Source: UBA6168 sp041392505 (GTDB taxonomy: Bacteria; Bacteroidota; Bacteroidia; Chitinophagales; Saprospiraceae). Taken from it: 64,000 nucleotides of DNA. The notes beneath the pieces are model-generated. The model had not been told where the DNA came from, ran no database searches, and saw nothing but the letters and a program-made list of their open reading frames with translations. The DNA lies in assembly GCA_041392505.1 (NCBI GenBank), contig JAWKLX010000036.1, positions 28,674 to 92,673 on the forward strand. The letters run 5' to 3'. The position numbers were made by a program, and so were the translations under genes. Of the stretch, positions 26,401 through 35,219 are shown piece after piece; the first letter of the stretch is position 1, and every line of letters starts with the position of its first letter.

Positions 26401-28554
26401 TGTGGAACGGTAGTAGCGACGGGTGGTGTAGGAGGTTATACCTTCACTTGGTTAGACCCGAATATGTCCATTGGTCAAACAGTATGTGGCTTGCCAGCGG
26501 GTTTTATTCAGGTAACTGCCACCGATGCTAATGGTTGTGTCGGGAATGGCGCAACTACTATCACCCAACCGCCTCTATTAGAAGTTAGCGTTACATTTAC
26601 AGATGTCAATTGTACTGGAGGAAATGATGGTACGGCAACCGCTACTGTTACTGGTGGGACTGCGCCTTATACCTATACGTGGAGCAGTGGTGATACGCCC
26701 AATGACCCAACTACTGGGGGGCTTACAGCTGGCAATTATACATTGATAGTTCGAGATAAAAACGATTGTGAAGTGACCGCCGACGTTGACATCAGCGAGC
26801 CGCCAAATGGCTTACAGTTAACCATCACTTCAGAAAGAGGTTGTTTTGGTGAAAACACCAATAAAGCATCAGTTGCAGTAGTGGGTGGCACCGCTCCTTA
26901 CGACTATGCATGGATGCCAACCGGTGCGACAACGCCTGCTATCGATAATTTGCCAAATGGAAATTTCACAGTGACAGTAACGGATGCAAAGGGGTGTACC
27001 GAAACGGCAACTGTAGCTGTCGACGATTTGGATGCCATCGCCATCGAATTAGCTTTCACTCCGCCTGCCTGCCACAACGGTAATGATGGTGCGATGGCGG
27101 TTAATATTGCAACAGGTGGGACTGGAATGGGATATACTTTTCAATGGAGTACCGGCGACCAAGATGATTTCATTAATGGTCTGACAGGTGCTTTGGTTTA
27201 TTCGGTAACGGTAACTGATTCCCGTGGGTGTTCTGGCACAAATTCCAGGTTGCTTCCAAACCCAGATCCTATGGCACCAGATGCAACACTTTCGGATGTT
27301 TCTTGCAACGGATTAGGTGATGGGGAAATAACGATCAACTCTGTTGCCAACAGCAATGGCGATGTTACTTACCAGTGGGGCCCAGCGACAGGCAACCAGA
27401 CATCTGCTACTGTAGTTGGCCTGACAGCTGGGGATTATAGTTTGGTGGTCACCGATACAGAGGGCTGTACTATTTCAACGATCTATTCAATTGAAGAACC
27501 TGATGCAATTGTCGCAGATTATTCCATTGTCAAGAATGACTGCTTTGGCGCAAGCGATGGGTCCGTTGATTCGCAAGTGTCCGGGGGGACAGGCCCCTAT
27601 TCTTTTATTTGGTCAAATGGAACAACTTCCGCAAAATTGACGGATGTGCCATCTGATTTATACTATGTGACAATTACAGATGCCAATCAATGCCAATACT
27701 TAGATTCGGTTTTTGTTGATCAACCTGCCGTAGTTACTATCACTCCAATGGTTGAGGATGCCTCCTGTTTCGGATCAAAAGACGGTTCTGTAACCGCAGA
27801 GGCTATCGGCGGAACTGCCCCCTATAAATACAGCTTGGATGGAACGCAGTTTTTTGGCAGTAAAACATTGATTGCCTTGGAAGCTGGTGATTACCGGGTC
27901 TATGTAAAAGATGCCAATGACTGTGTTTACACCGCCGATTTTGCGATCAATCAACCACCTGAATTGTCCGTGGTCATTTTTGCTAATAATGTTACAGATG
28001 ATGAGTTGACCATCATATCTGGGGAAACGGTTGCTTTGGATGCGGAAGTAAACAACGCCATGGGGATGGTCAGCTACGATTGGTCGGCAAGTTGGTGCAG
28101 TTCCCTGACTTGTGCAGCAGCGGATACTACTGACTGTGGAATCAATATTGATTGCCCCAATCCTACGGCCTTTCCAGACTATACCAATGATTATTTTCTG
28201 TTGATTGAAGACGAAAATGGTTGCAAAGCAGAAGACCAAGTTCAAATTCATGTTCGAAAAATTCGCTCAGTTGTTGTGCCAACAGGTTTCTCTCCCAATG
28301 GCGATAATATTAACAATCGTCTCTCAGTGCATGGAAGGTCAGGTACGATGATCGATCTGTTCCAAGTGTTTGACCGCTGGGGAGAATTGGTTTATCAGGA
28401 TACTGAAATAGAGGTCAACGACGTCTCACGTGGTTGGGATGGCACTTTTAAATCTAAGGACATGCCTCCCGGCGTGTACGTCTGGTATTTGGAAGCGACG
28501 TATGAGGATGGAATGAAGGAAAGTTTCAAAGGCGAAACAACATTGATCAGGTAA
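23488..28554 (+). CDS. Giant multidomain surface protein, type B T9SS substrate
   Basis: 1688 residues. Signal peptide (MKITTTLILLLTLSFTSSFC), a CUB-like domain (INDCGGFFLDSGGGTGTYG...GWSADINC, about 30-150), a PKD domain (FEWNFGDGTSTLG...HVYDEPGGYVVELEI, about 205-255), two P/Homo-B domains (about 310-475 and 590-730), then about eight SprB-type repeats (SCFGESDGCGTVVATGGVGGYTF and relatives), and a C-terminal type B sorting domain (VVPTGFSPNGDNINNRL...FDRWGELVYQ...GWDGTFK...PGVYVWYLE). Type B domains direct export by the T9SS together with a PorP/SprF partner, and exactly such a gene follows 69 bp downstream. Predicted large cell-surface adhesin. The domain set overlaps that of the adhesin at 13802-19444, but the two have different sorting domains. 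Confidence 0.92.
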   Translation: MKITTTLILLLTLSFTSSFCQQTDYLMSNSLTQINDCGGFFLDSGGGTGTYGANENFTTTICPQGNAGTHVQLIFSAPDLELGDELCFFDGPSIFSPSLGCASDFNAGAAFIIQATAPNSSGCLTITFNSNGTEQGEGWSADINCIAACQTILSVITDSDPAIVPVDTGYINICPGDRVFFTGAGQYPQNGVVYNHSDLTSEFEWNFGDGTSTLGPSVSHVYDEPGGYVVELEITDQLGCKNTNFIKQRIRVAPKPHFELGVYDNKLCSGDTVDLWAMVNTMTMGPTVSVLPAEGTFQTGGIRSDSLPLPDGNGSSYSTTISFTDFAPGQVLTDINDLIGIFVDMEHSWMRDLQISITCPDGNSVLLHNHPGQLGGEVFLGVPYENDEGQMTPIPGIGYNYGWAVNPDYNYTWIEYANWFFPQTLPAGTYESFEPLSNLVGCPLNGDWTIEVTDLWSIDNGNIFSWSIQFKDDLFPALETFSPDLVNWSWANHESIFYQTPDSISTAPINAGEVAYTFMVEDEFGCLWDTMVNIQVLPFTHPDCYECEKLLSPFPDTNICLGGSVDLDVSTPLLNDDITFESYDYYEIGASNHPPASPYISTINVNSIHPLNISDPAVDIVSICLDLETDFDADINIFLVAPTGQLFMLSTNNGGGGDNYTQTCFTPTAVTPITAGVAPFTGEYLPEANWSVLTGLPINGSWSLRISDQFGVNAMGRLNWWSITFRTDNEVTYDWSPAIGLSCTDCPNPTAMPDVTTNYTVTASDIYGCSAEEEIEINVQIDYFAPDVQMTDFPGGIVEITWNDVNPGNGYEVNINNTGWVPSNNGNLAHMINGLNFGDVINAQVRSLVLTTACTIGIGMSSITYSFCSVTATITTPPPYEVQCYNSCDESIQISAVGVAPFSFNVMGPGGNNFTQPTGNLVDLCSGDYTVVVTDATGCTDMVQFSVANKSIITVSPSQQSAVSCFGESDGCGTVVATGGVGGYTFTWLDPNMSIGQTVCGLPAGFIQVTATDANGCVGNGATTITQPPLLEVSVTFTDVNCTGGNDGTATATVTGGTAPYTYTWSSGDTPNDPTTGGLTAGNYTLIVRDKNDCEVTADVDISEPPNGLQLTITSERGCFGENTNKASVAVVGGTAPYDYAWMPTGATTPAIDNLPNGNFTVTVTDAKGCTETATVAVDDLDAIAIELAFTPPACHNGNDGAMAVNIATGGTGMGYTFQWSTGDQDDFINGLTGALVYSVTVTDSRGCSGTNSRLLPNPDPMAPDATLSDVSCNGLGDGEITINSVANSNGDVTYQWGPATGNQTSATVVGLTAGDYSLVVTDTEGCTISTIYSIEEPDAIVADYSIVKNDCFGASDGSVDSQVSGGTGPYSFIWSNGTTSAKLTDVPSDLYYVTITDANQCQYLDSVFVDQPAVVTITPMVEDASCFGSKDGSVTAEAIGGTAPYKYSLDGTQFFGSKTLIALEAGDYRVYVKDANDCVYTADFAINQPPELSVVIFANNVTDDELTIISGETVALDAEVNNAMGMVSYDWSASWCSSLTCAAADTTDCGINIDCPNPTAFPDYTNDYFLLIEDENGCKAEDQVQIHVRKIRSVVVPTGFSPNGDNINNRLSVHGRSGTMIDLFQVFDRWGELVYQDTEIEVNDVSRGWDGTFKSKDMPPGVYVWYLEATYEDGMKESFKGETTLIR

Positions 28555-28576
28555 AAAATTGCAAATCCTTTCTTTC

Positions 28577-28602
28577 TAATTGGGAAAATTTCCCCGATTA
28601 GC
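28577..28602 (+). promoter_or_regulatory. Hairpin between adhesin and its PorP/SprF partner
   Basis: CTAATTGGGAAAA and TTTCCCCGATTAG can pair with a few mismatches in the 69-bp spacer. No T-run follows, so it is more likely an RNA structure that tunes the ratio of the two products than a full terminator. Confidence 0.4.
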
Positions 28603-28623
28603 ATGGATTAAAATATCAATATA

Positions 28624-29679
28624 ATGAAATCAAAACTACTTATTCTCTCCATTTTTTCTTTTTTCCTTTTTGGGGAAATGAAGGCTCAGGATCCTCAATT
28701 GGTTCAGTTTTATGCAGCCCCATTGCAGTTAAATCCAGCCATGACGGGGGTCTATCCTGGCAAATGGCGGGCTATTGCCAACTACCGGGAACAGTGGAGC
28801 AGCATTCTCAATACCCGCCCATTTCGGACTATTAGTGCCAGTTTTGACGCAAAAAGCGAAGTAGGCCAGGGTGATTACGTGGCCTATGGCTTCACCGCCT
28901 TGAGGGACGAAGCTGGGCAATCCAATTACACTCGCACTGCAGTCGATTTGTCCTTGGCTTTTATGAAACAATTGGGTGGTAGCCGCTACCGGGGCTTCGA
29001 CCAATACCTGGTAGGTGGCGCGCAATTGGGTTTCGGACAACATTCCATCAGCCCTGATAATCTCTGGTTTAGTACCCAGTTCAACACTACGACCGAGGAA
29101 ATAGACCAAAGTATTGCAAGTGGGGAAACCATCATGGGGAGTAGCGATATGTACCTAAATATCAATGCAGGCCTCCTTTGGTATGCAGTTTTTGACGACA
29201 ACAAAAGCCTTTATGTTGGTGGTGCTTTGCATCATGTCAATCAGCCGGAAGTTTCATTTATTGCCAATAGCAGCAAGTATTCATTAGAAACTAAAATGAC
29301 TGCTCACGTAGGCGGTGAGATTCCATTTTCTTCCAAATTAAGTATCCTACCTGCCGTTGCTGTGATTAGCCAAGGGCCATCTCTCATTTCTTTATATGGC
29401 GCAAATTTCCGCCTCACCAACCGGGATTGGAAAGAATTGGCAATCCGGGCCGGTGCTTGGGGGCATTTAGTAAAAGATGTTGAAGGAAATATTGCCACAC
29501 CAGCGGTTACTGTTACCACCATTTTGGAAGTAGAAAATTGGAATTTTGGCATCAGTTACGATATTGCTGCCAACCAATTAGCCCCTCCAACCAATAATCG
29601 TGGAGCATTTGAATTGTCTGTCATTTATTATCAAAAATCATCTGGAAGAAGATACAAGACAGTTTGTCCAAAGATGTAA
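28624..29679 (+). CDS. PorP/SprF-family T9SS outer-membrane protein, partner of upstream adhesin
   Basis: 351 residues: signal peptide (KLLILSIFSFFLFGEMKA), then QDPQLVQFYAAPLQLNPAMTGVYPGKWRAIANYREQW, the family signature, and barrel strands to the C-terminus (GAFELSVIYYQKSSG...VCPKM). PorP/SprF proteins cap or anchor type B substrates of the T9SS at the outer membrane. Position directly behind the type B adhesin gene on the same strand, and before a strong terminator, makes a two-gene operon. About 350 residues is usual. The paralogue at 4634 shares the same opening and the ending CPKM/CPKF. Confidence 0.94.
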   Translation: MKSKLLILSIFSFFLFGEMKAQDPQLVQFYAAPLQLNPAMTGVYPGKWRAIANYREQWSSILNTRPFRTISASFDAKSEVGQGDYVAYGFTALRDEAGQSNYTRTAVDLSLAFMKQLGGSRYRGFDQYLVGGAQLGFGQHSISPDNLWFSTQFNTTTEEIDQSIASGETIMGSSDMYLNINAGLLWYAVFDDNKSLYVGGALHHVNQPEVSFIANSSKYSLETKMTAHVGGEIPFSSKLSILPAVAVISQGPSLISLYGANFRLTNRDWKELAIRAGAWGHLVKDVEGNIATPAVTVTTILEVENWNFGISYDIAANQLAPPTNNRGAFELSVIYYQKSSGRRYKTVCPKM

Positions 29680-29703
29680 CTTTTAAAAAACAACTTGTTC
29701 ATT

Positions 29704-29742
29704 AAATGCCATTTTCAATTTAAATTGAAAATGGCATTTTTG
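29704..29742 (+). terminator. Terminator after PorP/SprF gene
   Basis: A perfect 18-bp palindromic stem, AAATGCCATTTTCAATTT with its complement, followed by T residues, 25 bp after the stop codon. Confidence 0.88.
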
Positions 29743-30215
29743 CTTAAAAGAAAACCGCCAGTGCCATTTTTTTTATTAATAATACTTGGCTAATATTAAG
29801 TTGCACATTTCAAGCATTTTACGTTTTAACCATAATGGCCATTTACGTCCTGTGTCATGTTTTTTATTAGAGACGGCATAGTTTTGGAAATGTGGGGAAT
29901 TATCCATACCCTCCCACCATTAATTGAAAACCCTTTTTTATTTGGACGAGAAAGAAACTCTAATAATTGGTTTTCTGTTTTTTTTACACCTCCATTATTT
30001 TTGTTTTCGTAACTGTCATTTTGAAAAAAAGAAAAATTTACCCGTTGAATTTTCAAGATTAGATATTTGAATACTATTCCAATATCGTGAGCTTATTATT
30101 TAATAGGTATTGCTCTAAGATAATTTTGAAGGAGAATTTAACCTTTTTTGGATTTTTTAATAGGTTGTTTAATTGAAAAATAAATAGCCTATGGTCCGAA
30201 GAAGGTTATTCTTTT
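29743..30215. other. AT-rich non-coding region
   Basis: Nothing recognisable. A 76-codon minus-strand frame at 29826-30056 has no export signal or family motif and was not accepted. Confidence 0.45.
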
Positions 30216-30566
30216 TTAAAGTAATCCCAACAGACGGGCATGTTTCATGATTTCTTCTTGGTTGGATACTTTTAATTTACCTGTTAATATGGCCATGACG
30301 GGATTCATTTGCCCATTTAACAATTTAATAAAATGAACATCTTTTGATTGAATAATACATTTTGCTTCGCCATATAAATTGTCATAAATAAACATCTTTC
30401 CTTCTCGGACTTCCACGCAAAATTGCCCGCCCTTTTCTCCTAAAATATTAAAATGAAAGTTGGTCTCAATTTCAATCAACCATTCTTCTTTTATTTTTTC
30501 TGGCAAGAGTTCAAAAAAATCTTTGGCTGAACTGATTTCTATTTTCGGTAAATTATTTATGTCCAT
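30216..30566 (-). CDS. SCP2 sterol-binding-domain protein
   Basis: 116 residues, all one SCP2-like domain: FFELLPEKIKEEW, then WLIEIETNFHFNILGEKGGQFCVEVREGKMFIYDN, CIIQSKDVHFIKLLNGQMNPVMAILTGKLKVSNQEEIMKHARLLGLL. The G.MNPVMAILTGKLKV.G stretch is the diagnostic core. These small cytoplasmic proteins bind hydrophobic ligands (lipids, acyl-CoA); the bacterial role is poorly defined. Divergent from fmt, with a 284-bp AT-rich gap upstream in which I see nothing further. Confidence 0.88.
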   Translation of the reverse strand: MDINNLPKIEISSAKDFFELLPEKIKEEWLIEIETNFHFNILGEKGGQFCVEVREGKMFIYDNLYGEAKCIIQSKDVHFIKLLNGQMNPVMAILTGKLKVSNQEEIMKHARLLGLL

Positions 30567-30850
30567 TCTGATTTATTATTTTATTCAAAGATTGATATAA
30601 ATAGTTGAAACTCCAATTTGTGGGTCGGAAATATTTTAAGATAAAATAGGTGATCTATTAATAGTAGAGGCTAAAATAAATTAAGCCGGGGGGCGGTATT
30701 TTTACAATAAAAATAGGGATTACATTGGCACATGGTCTTCTTAGTGTTTTCCATCTCAAACGTTTGTGCAGTTATGATAGACTATAATTAAATTCACTTT
30801 TTATTTCCTTAATAGTTTCCTTTTTTTGTGTTCTAAAATCAAATTTCAAT

Positions 30851-31819
30851 ATGCGCATTATCTTCATGGGGACACCTGAATTTGCGGTGCCTTCTTTAAA
30901 AATATTAATAGACAATGGTTACAATGTAGTGGCCGTTGTGACTGCCACTGACAAAACTGGCGGGAGGGGTGGTAAAAAATTGATCGAATCGGCAGTGAAA
31001 AAATTTGCGGTTAGTCAAAACATTCCCGTCTTGCAACCAACCAATTTAAAATCGCCGAGTTTTCTGGAAGAATTAGCGTCCTTCCGGGCTGATCTACAAA
31101 TAGTGGTAGCCTTCCGGATGTTGCCGGAGGCCGTTTGGGATATGCCAACTTTGGGCACTTTCAATCTTCACGGATCTTTGTTGCCGAAATACCGGGGGGC
31201 TGCGCCGATCAATTGGGCGATCATCAATGGCGAATCAGAAACTGGGGCAACCACCTTTTTTATCAGGCATGAAATCGATACGGGTGATGTATTGTTTCAG
31301 GAAAAAATGCCGATCGAAGAAAATGATACCGCTGGGGATGTCCATGACAAAATGATGGAAATGGGGGCAGGGTTGGTTTTGAAAACTGTAAAAGCCATTG
31401 AAAATGGAGATTATGTTTTGCAAAAACAAGATGAAAGCCTGGTTTGTAAAGCCCCTAAAATTTTTAATGAAACTTGCGAGATTAATTTTTTCCAACCTGC
31501 AAAAAAAGTACATGATTTTATCCGTGGGCTTAGTCCTTATCCCGGTGCATGGACGTTAATTGATGGGCATGCAATTTTGGAAAATGGAGAAGCATGGGAG
31601 CAAATAAGCTGGGAGAAAATTAAAGGGGAATCTTTGAAAATATTTAAAACAGAAAAATTAATTAATCCGCATAAACACCAGCCCGGGCAATTATTAACTG
31701 ATGGGAAAAAGAAATTATTTATTGCTTGCCAAGATGGATCTATCGAAGTTTTAGAACTCCAACTCCGTGGGCGCAAACGAATGAGCAGTGCGGATTTTTT
31801 AAATGGAATGCGGTCATAA
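30851..31819 (+). CDS. fmt: Methionyl-tRNA formyltransferase
   Basis: 322 residues. Transfers the formyl group of 10-formyltetrahydrofolate to Met-tRNA(fMet) for translation initiation; cytoplasmic. N-terminal Rossmann-like start MRIIFMGTPEFAVPSL; the active-site block is NLHGSLLPKYRGAAPINWAI (N105, H107, SLLPKYRG 109-116), followed by GATTFFIRHEIDTGD (D143). The C-terminal tRNA-binding OB domain spans roughly 210-315 (FIRGLSPYPGAWT...). Length is normal. It is a single gene here, without def beside it; a hairpin terminator follows. Confidence 0.97.
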   Translation: MRIIFMGTPEFAVPSLKILIDNGYNVVAVVTATDKTGGRGGKKLIESAVKKFAVSQNIPVLQPTNLKSPSFLEELASFRADLQIVVAFRMLPEAVWDMPTLGTFNLHGSLLPKYRGAAPINWAIINGESETGATTFFIRHEIDTGDVLFQEKMPIEENDTAGDVHDKMMEMGAGLVLKTVKAIENGDYVLQKQDESLVCKAPKIFNETCEINFFQPAKKVHDFIRGLSPYPGAWTLIDGHAILENGEAWEQISWEKIKGESLKIFKTEKLINPHKHQPGQLLTDGKKKLFIACQDGSIEVLELQLRGRKRMSSADFLNGMRS

Positions 31820-31821
31820 GC

Positions 31822-31870
31822 AGTGGAATAAAGGTTCATAAATTTTAAATTCATGAACCTTTAATCCACT
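31822..31870. terminator. Hairpin between convergent fmt and GloVer gene
   Basis: An 18-bp stem with one mismatch, AGTGGAATAAAGGTTCAT against ATGAACCTTTAATCCACT, in the 59-bp gap between the two stop codons. It lacks a strong T-run but is well placed for both genes. Confidence 0.7.
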
Positions 31871-31878
31871 AATACTTA

Positions 31879-34425
31879 TCAATATTTATTAACAATTATT
31901 TTTTTGCTGAAATAACCATCATTTGTCTCAATGGATAAAAAATAAATGCCATTTTTCCAGCTATTACTTTGCCCTGATAAATAAACATTTAATTGCACAA
32001 AATCACCTGTCGTATTTCCCAATAATTTTCCTGACTCATCATAGATATTTAAGGTTGCCTTTTTATCTATTGAAAATTCATTTTCCCAAATTAAAGTGAT
32101 CGGACCATTTGTTGGGTTGGGCACAATGGACAAGCCTGATAGACGATCTTTTTCTACATTGGCACTTGCTTGCAAAACCCAAACCAAGCCTCCGTTTGGC
32201 TCGGCACCACCATTTGCATAGCCTTTGAAATCATGGATTTTTTCAAATGCCGAACCATCAGGTTTAATTCTAAAAACAACGCCTTGGTCGAATTCACCCC
32301 CAGCTTTGGTCACGCCATAAAGCCAATCACCGGTAGGAGAGGACATCAAACTGCCTTGCGGTGAAATCCCATTGATCACATCCAAATGATGGATGGTTTC
32401 AAAGGTCTGGCCATCCGTAGAAATTCGGTAAATTGTCCCAACGAGGTTGTTACCGCCATTGATGGTCATCCCGTACAAAAAGCCATCGTGGTTGGAAACA
32501 AGTGGGCCGGCAGGTGTGCCGTTTGCAGTTTGGTTAAAATTTTTCAGCACTTCAAAATTGCTTCCGTCCTTTTTCAATCTGAACAAAGTCCCCTCTTCGT
32601 CGGAGGATGAACTTCCTCCAAAAACGGTAACACCGTAGAGTAGTTGGTCATTACCTTCCAACAAGTTGTACCGTGGCGCCCGACCTGTATTTCCGTTGGA
32701 AACAAAATGGTAGATCGCTTCCAGGTTAGAGCCATCTTTATCCAGCCTAAAAATGGTGCCCGCACCAGTATTGCCACCGCTTTGGGTCGCTCCGTACAAT
32801 TTGCCATCAGAGCCCTCGATCAGGCCTGCCTGTGGCAAAGCACCCAACTCACCAACAATGGAGAAGGTATGTAACAATGAAAAAGCACTGTTGGATGGGT
32901 CCATTTTAAAGATAGTTCCGTTGTTGAATTCGCCCTTGTAAGTGGCTGTTCCGTAGACCATCCCATCCGACCCCACCAGTAATGAACTGGATGGGGACGC
33001 ACCCGATTGGCCATCAAAATGGTAAATGGTTTCAAAGAAAGTGCCGTCGGCTTTCAGCCTAAATAAGGAGCCAAAGCCATGATCGCCACCTTCTTGAGTA
33101 GAGCCATACACCCAACCATTGCTGGCCAAGGAAGGCAAAGCGGTGGGGAAATAGCCGTTTACATTGGTTTTGGAAAAATCAACCAATTCAGTGAATCCGG
33201 AACCGTCCTCTTCTATGGAAAATAACGTACCGCCATTACTGTCTCCACCTTCTGAAGTGGTGCCATATAGTTGTCCGTTTGAAGCGGTGACCCCTGCATG
33301 GGGCTTCGCACCCGCTCCATCAAATTCATGGATGACTGTAAACCCTGTCCCGTTTTTATTGATTTTATAAACAACTCCATTTTCATACGTGCCTCCTCTC
33401 TGGGTCGTGCCGTACAGCGCCCCATCTGCGCCTTCCTCCAGTTGGTTGCCTGCAAAAGGATTGCGGCCTTGGATATTGTTAAATTCATGCAAAATAGAGT
33501 AGTTGTCCCCATTTTTATCCATGCTAAAAACGATGCCTACATAGCTGGCACCACCTGAAAACGTCGTCCCGTACAATTTTCCATCGGATGCTTCCAGAAG
33601 GGTTCCGTACGGTTCATTGCCATCGTTTGGGTCGAAATTGAAAGTTTTCAATAATTGCAATCCAGTCCCATCTTTTTGGATTTTAAAAACGGAACCAGCC
33701 AGATCGGGCCCACCTGTATACAGCGTACCATACAATGAGCCATTGCTATCCTCGATAAATCCACCAAAGGGATTGCGGCCGTCTTCGATACCCAAAAATG
33801 AATAGAGCATCGAAAACCCGGACCCATCTTTGGCAATTTTATAAACTGTTCCGTCGCCGTATGATCCCCCTTGGTTGGCCATGCCGTATAAAAAACCATC
33901 GGGTGATTCATGCAGGGCTCCAATTGGCATCTCTCCATCCGCCCCATTGAAATGATGAAGGACTGAGAAATTGCCGCCATTTTTATCCAAACTATAAATG
34001 AGGCCAGCCGATTGGTCACCACCCAAAGTAGTGGTGCCGTAAAGCTTACCATCCGATCCTTCGATCGGGGCAGAGCGAGGGCCAGCTCCGTCATTTATGG
34101 TGAAGGAATGGAGTACCTCGAAGTTGCTGCCGTTCGCTTCTACTTTATAAACGCTACCCGATTTGGCTGTTCCGCCATCATACGTGACGCCATAAAATTT
34201 CCCATCCGACCCGAGCGTGAGGCCTGCATAAACAGTATGTGGGCCGACCTCGTCGAAGTTATGTTGCAAGGTGAAATCTTTGCCATCTGGTGAAAGGGAG
34301 AAGATGGTGCCTGTATTGGAACTTCCACCTTTGGAAGTGATGCCCATCAATTGAGGGGAGCTTTGCGAAAATGCCACCGCGGAGGTGATTAAAAGGAAAG
34401 CCAGCGTAAGGATGTTACGTGTCAT
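31879..34425 (-). CDS. GloVer-repeat surface protein with T9SS type A sorting domain
   Basis: 848 residues: signal peptide (MTRNILTLAFLLITSAVAFS), about 14 tandem GloVer repeats of roughly 50 residues each with the pattern GSDGKLYGTTxxGGxxxxGTIFxLxKDGSxFxxLHxF, then a type A C-terminal sorting domain (LSIVPNPTNGPITLIWEN...GKLLGNT...NGIYFLSIETNDGYFSKKIIVNK). The repeats are thought to form a beta-propeller-like array. Repeats with this name occur in choice-of-anchor proteins, here with the T9SS anchor. Predicted secreted or surface-bound; ligand unknown. The repeats drive many overlapping open frames on the other strand, none of which is real. Confidence 0.92.
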   Translation of the reverse strand: MTRNILTLAFLLITSAVAFSQSSPQLMGITSKGGSSNTGTIFSLSPDGKDFTLQHNFDEVGPHTVYAGLTLGSDGKFYGVTYDGGTAKSGSVYKVEANGSNFEVLHSFTINDGAGPRSAPIEGSDGKLYGTTTLGGDQSAGLIYSLDKNGGNFSVLHHFNGADGEMPIGALHESPDGFLYGMANQGGSYGDGTVYKIAKDGSGFSMLYSFLGIEDGRNPFGGFIEDSNGSLYGTLYTGGPDLAGSVFKIQKDGTGLQLLKTFNFDPNDGNEPYGTLLEASDGKLYGTTFSGGASYVGIVFSMDKNGDNYSILHEFNNIQGRNPFAGNQLEEGADGALYGTTQRGGTYENGVVYKINKNGTGFTVIHEFDGAGAKPHAGVTASNGQLYGTTSEGGDSNGGTLFSIEEDGSGFTELVDFSKTNVNGYFPTALPSLASNGWVYGSTQEGGDHGFGSLFRLKADGTFFETIYHFDGQSGASPSSSLLVGSDGMVYGTATYKGEFNNGTIFKMDPSNSAFSLLHTFSIVGELGALPQAGLIEGSDGKLYGATQSGGNTGAGTIFRLDKDGSNLEAIYHFVSNGNTGRAPRYNLLEGNDQLLYGVTVFGGSSSSDEEGTLFRLKKDGSNFEVLKNFNQTANGTPAGPLVSNHDGFLYGMTINGGNNLVGTIYRISTDGQTFETIHHLDVINGISPQGSLMSSPTGDWLYGVTKAGGEFDQGVVFRIKPDGSAFEKIHDFKGYANGGAEPNGGLVWVLQASANVEKDRLSGLSIVPNPTNGPITLIWENEFSIDKKATLNIYDESGKLLGNTTGDFVQLNVYLSGQSNSWKNGIYFLSIETNDGYFSKKIIVNKY

Positions 34426-34608
34426 AAGTGTTCGTTTTGGTTAATGTCTATGAGATGGCCACGGTTGGATTTTTTCAGTAAATACCAGCAATGGCGTCTT
34501 TTTATGTTTGACCAACTCAAGTTGCTGGTCAATTATATGTTCAATTTTTTCCTTTAAAAGAGATTGGAGTCGTAAATAGGGTAGGTTGTTATTCTGATTT
34601 TGGAAGGG

Positions 34609-34616
34609 CAAATATA
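34609..34616 (-). promoter_or_regulatory. Bacteroidota -7 box (TATATTTG) upstream of GloVer gene
   Basis: On the minus strand TATATTTG fits TAnnTTTG and lies about 185 bp before the start codon at 34425. The TTG element is not evident at the ideal spacing. Confidence 0.35.
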
Positions 34617-34695
34617 AAATAATAGCCTTCGGATTTCCTATGCCTGAGGGTTGATTTATAAGCAAGCCTTTTAAAGCCTTACAAATTGAAAAATA

Positions 34696-34778
34696 AAGGG
34701 CTTTCTCCTAAAATGTCAACTTTCAAGAAGTCAAGGGAAATGGACGAATTTTTACACGAGAGCCGAGGTTTTGAGACC
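34696..34778 (+). mobile_element. Half copy (D) of the MITE-like element
   Basis: Begins AAGGGCTTTCTCCTAAAATG and runs for about 80 bp nearly identical to the left half of copy B at 57083, including TCAAGGGAAATGGACGAATT and CGAGAGCCGAGGTTTTGA, then diverges. No matching right end follows directly, so it is truncated. Its left flank TTGAAAAATA is almost the complement of the duplication flanking copy C. Confidence 0.7.
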
Positions 34779-34817
34779 TGTTGATTGCACACAGAATAGC
34801 TCGTTGAAAATGAGCGG

Positions 34818-35006
34818 GAAAACATCTACCATCTAGTAACCCCTGATTTCAATCAGGGGTGTTTAGGTATCCATGCCCCACATCTAACATCTTTTCAGAA
34901 CATCACATCTGCCTGTAAATGTTGATGTTTTGTAAAGATGATAGATGCGTGTGGGGCATTCAGGATGCCCGCCGTTAAAACGGCGGGTTATTAGATGATA
35001 GATGTT
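34818..35006. repeat. Inverted-repeat element with two arm hairpins
   Basis: The outer sequence AAACATCTAYCATCTARTAACCC occurs at 34819-34841 and, inverted, at 34984-35006; the arms extend about 75 bp inward and share GCCCCACA. Each arm holds its own small perfect hairpin, but of different sequence: ACCCCTGATT/AATCAGGGGT (34839-34860) and CCCGCCGTT/AACGGCGGG (34968-34987). Non-coding. Confidence 0.75.
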
Positions 35007-35088
35007 TGCCGCACACCAATTCTATGGGTAATGGATAGGGTTTTTAGCCCCGCAAATTGAAAATTAATATTTGAGTATTCTTTTTTTT

Positions 35089-35181
35089 AAACACAATAGA
35101 CACATTAGCATGTATTAGAATTTTCAGCCGCCAAAGGCGGCTGATCCAAAACTAATTTTACCTATGTGTCTAATGTGTTTC
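35089..35181. repeat. Inverted-repeat element with central CAGCCGCC hairpin
   Basis: Outer arms AAACACAATAGACACATTAG (from 35089) and the inverted match CTAATGTGTTT (to 35181), about 17 of 20 bases paired, surround a perfect 8-bp stem CAGCCGCC/GGCGGCTG (35125-35143). Non-coding; third structured element in this cluster. Confidence 0.65.
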
Positions 35182-35219
35182 AAAAAAGTCAATGCTTTTC
35201 TAAAATTATTAATTTTCAA

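Noticed and set aside
29826..30056. 76-codon minus-strand frame
   Set aside because: No recognisable domain, no signal and AT-rich filler-like sequence.
34441..34665. 74-codon minus-strand frame upstream of the GloVer gene
   Set aside because: It overlaps a promoter-like box and has no family features.
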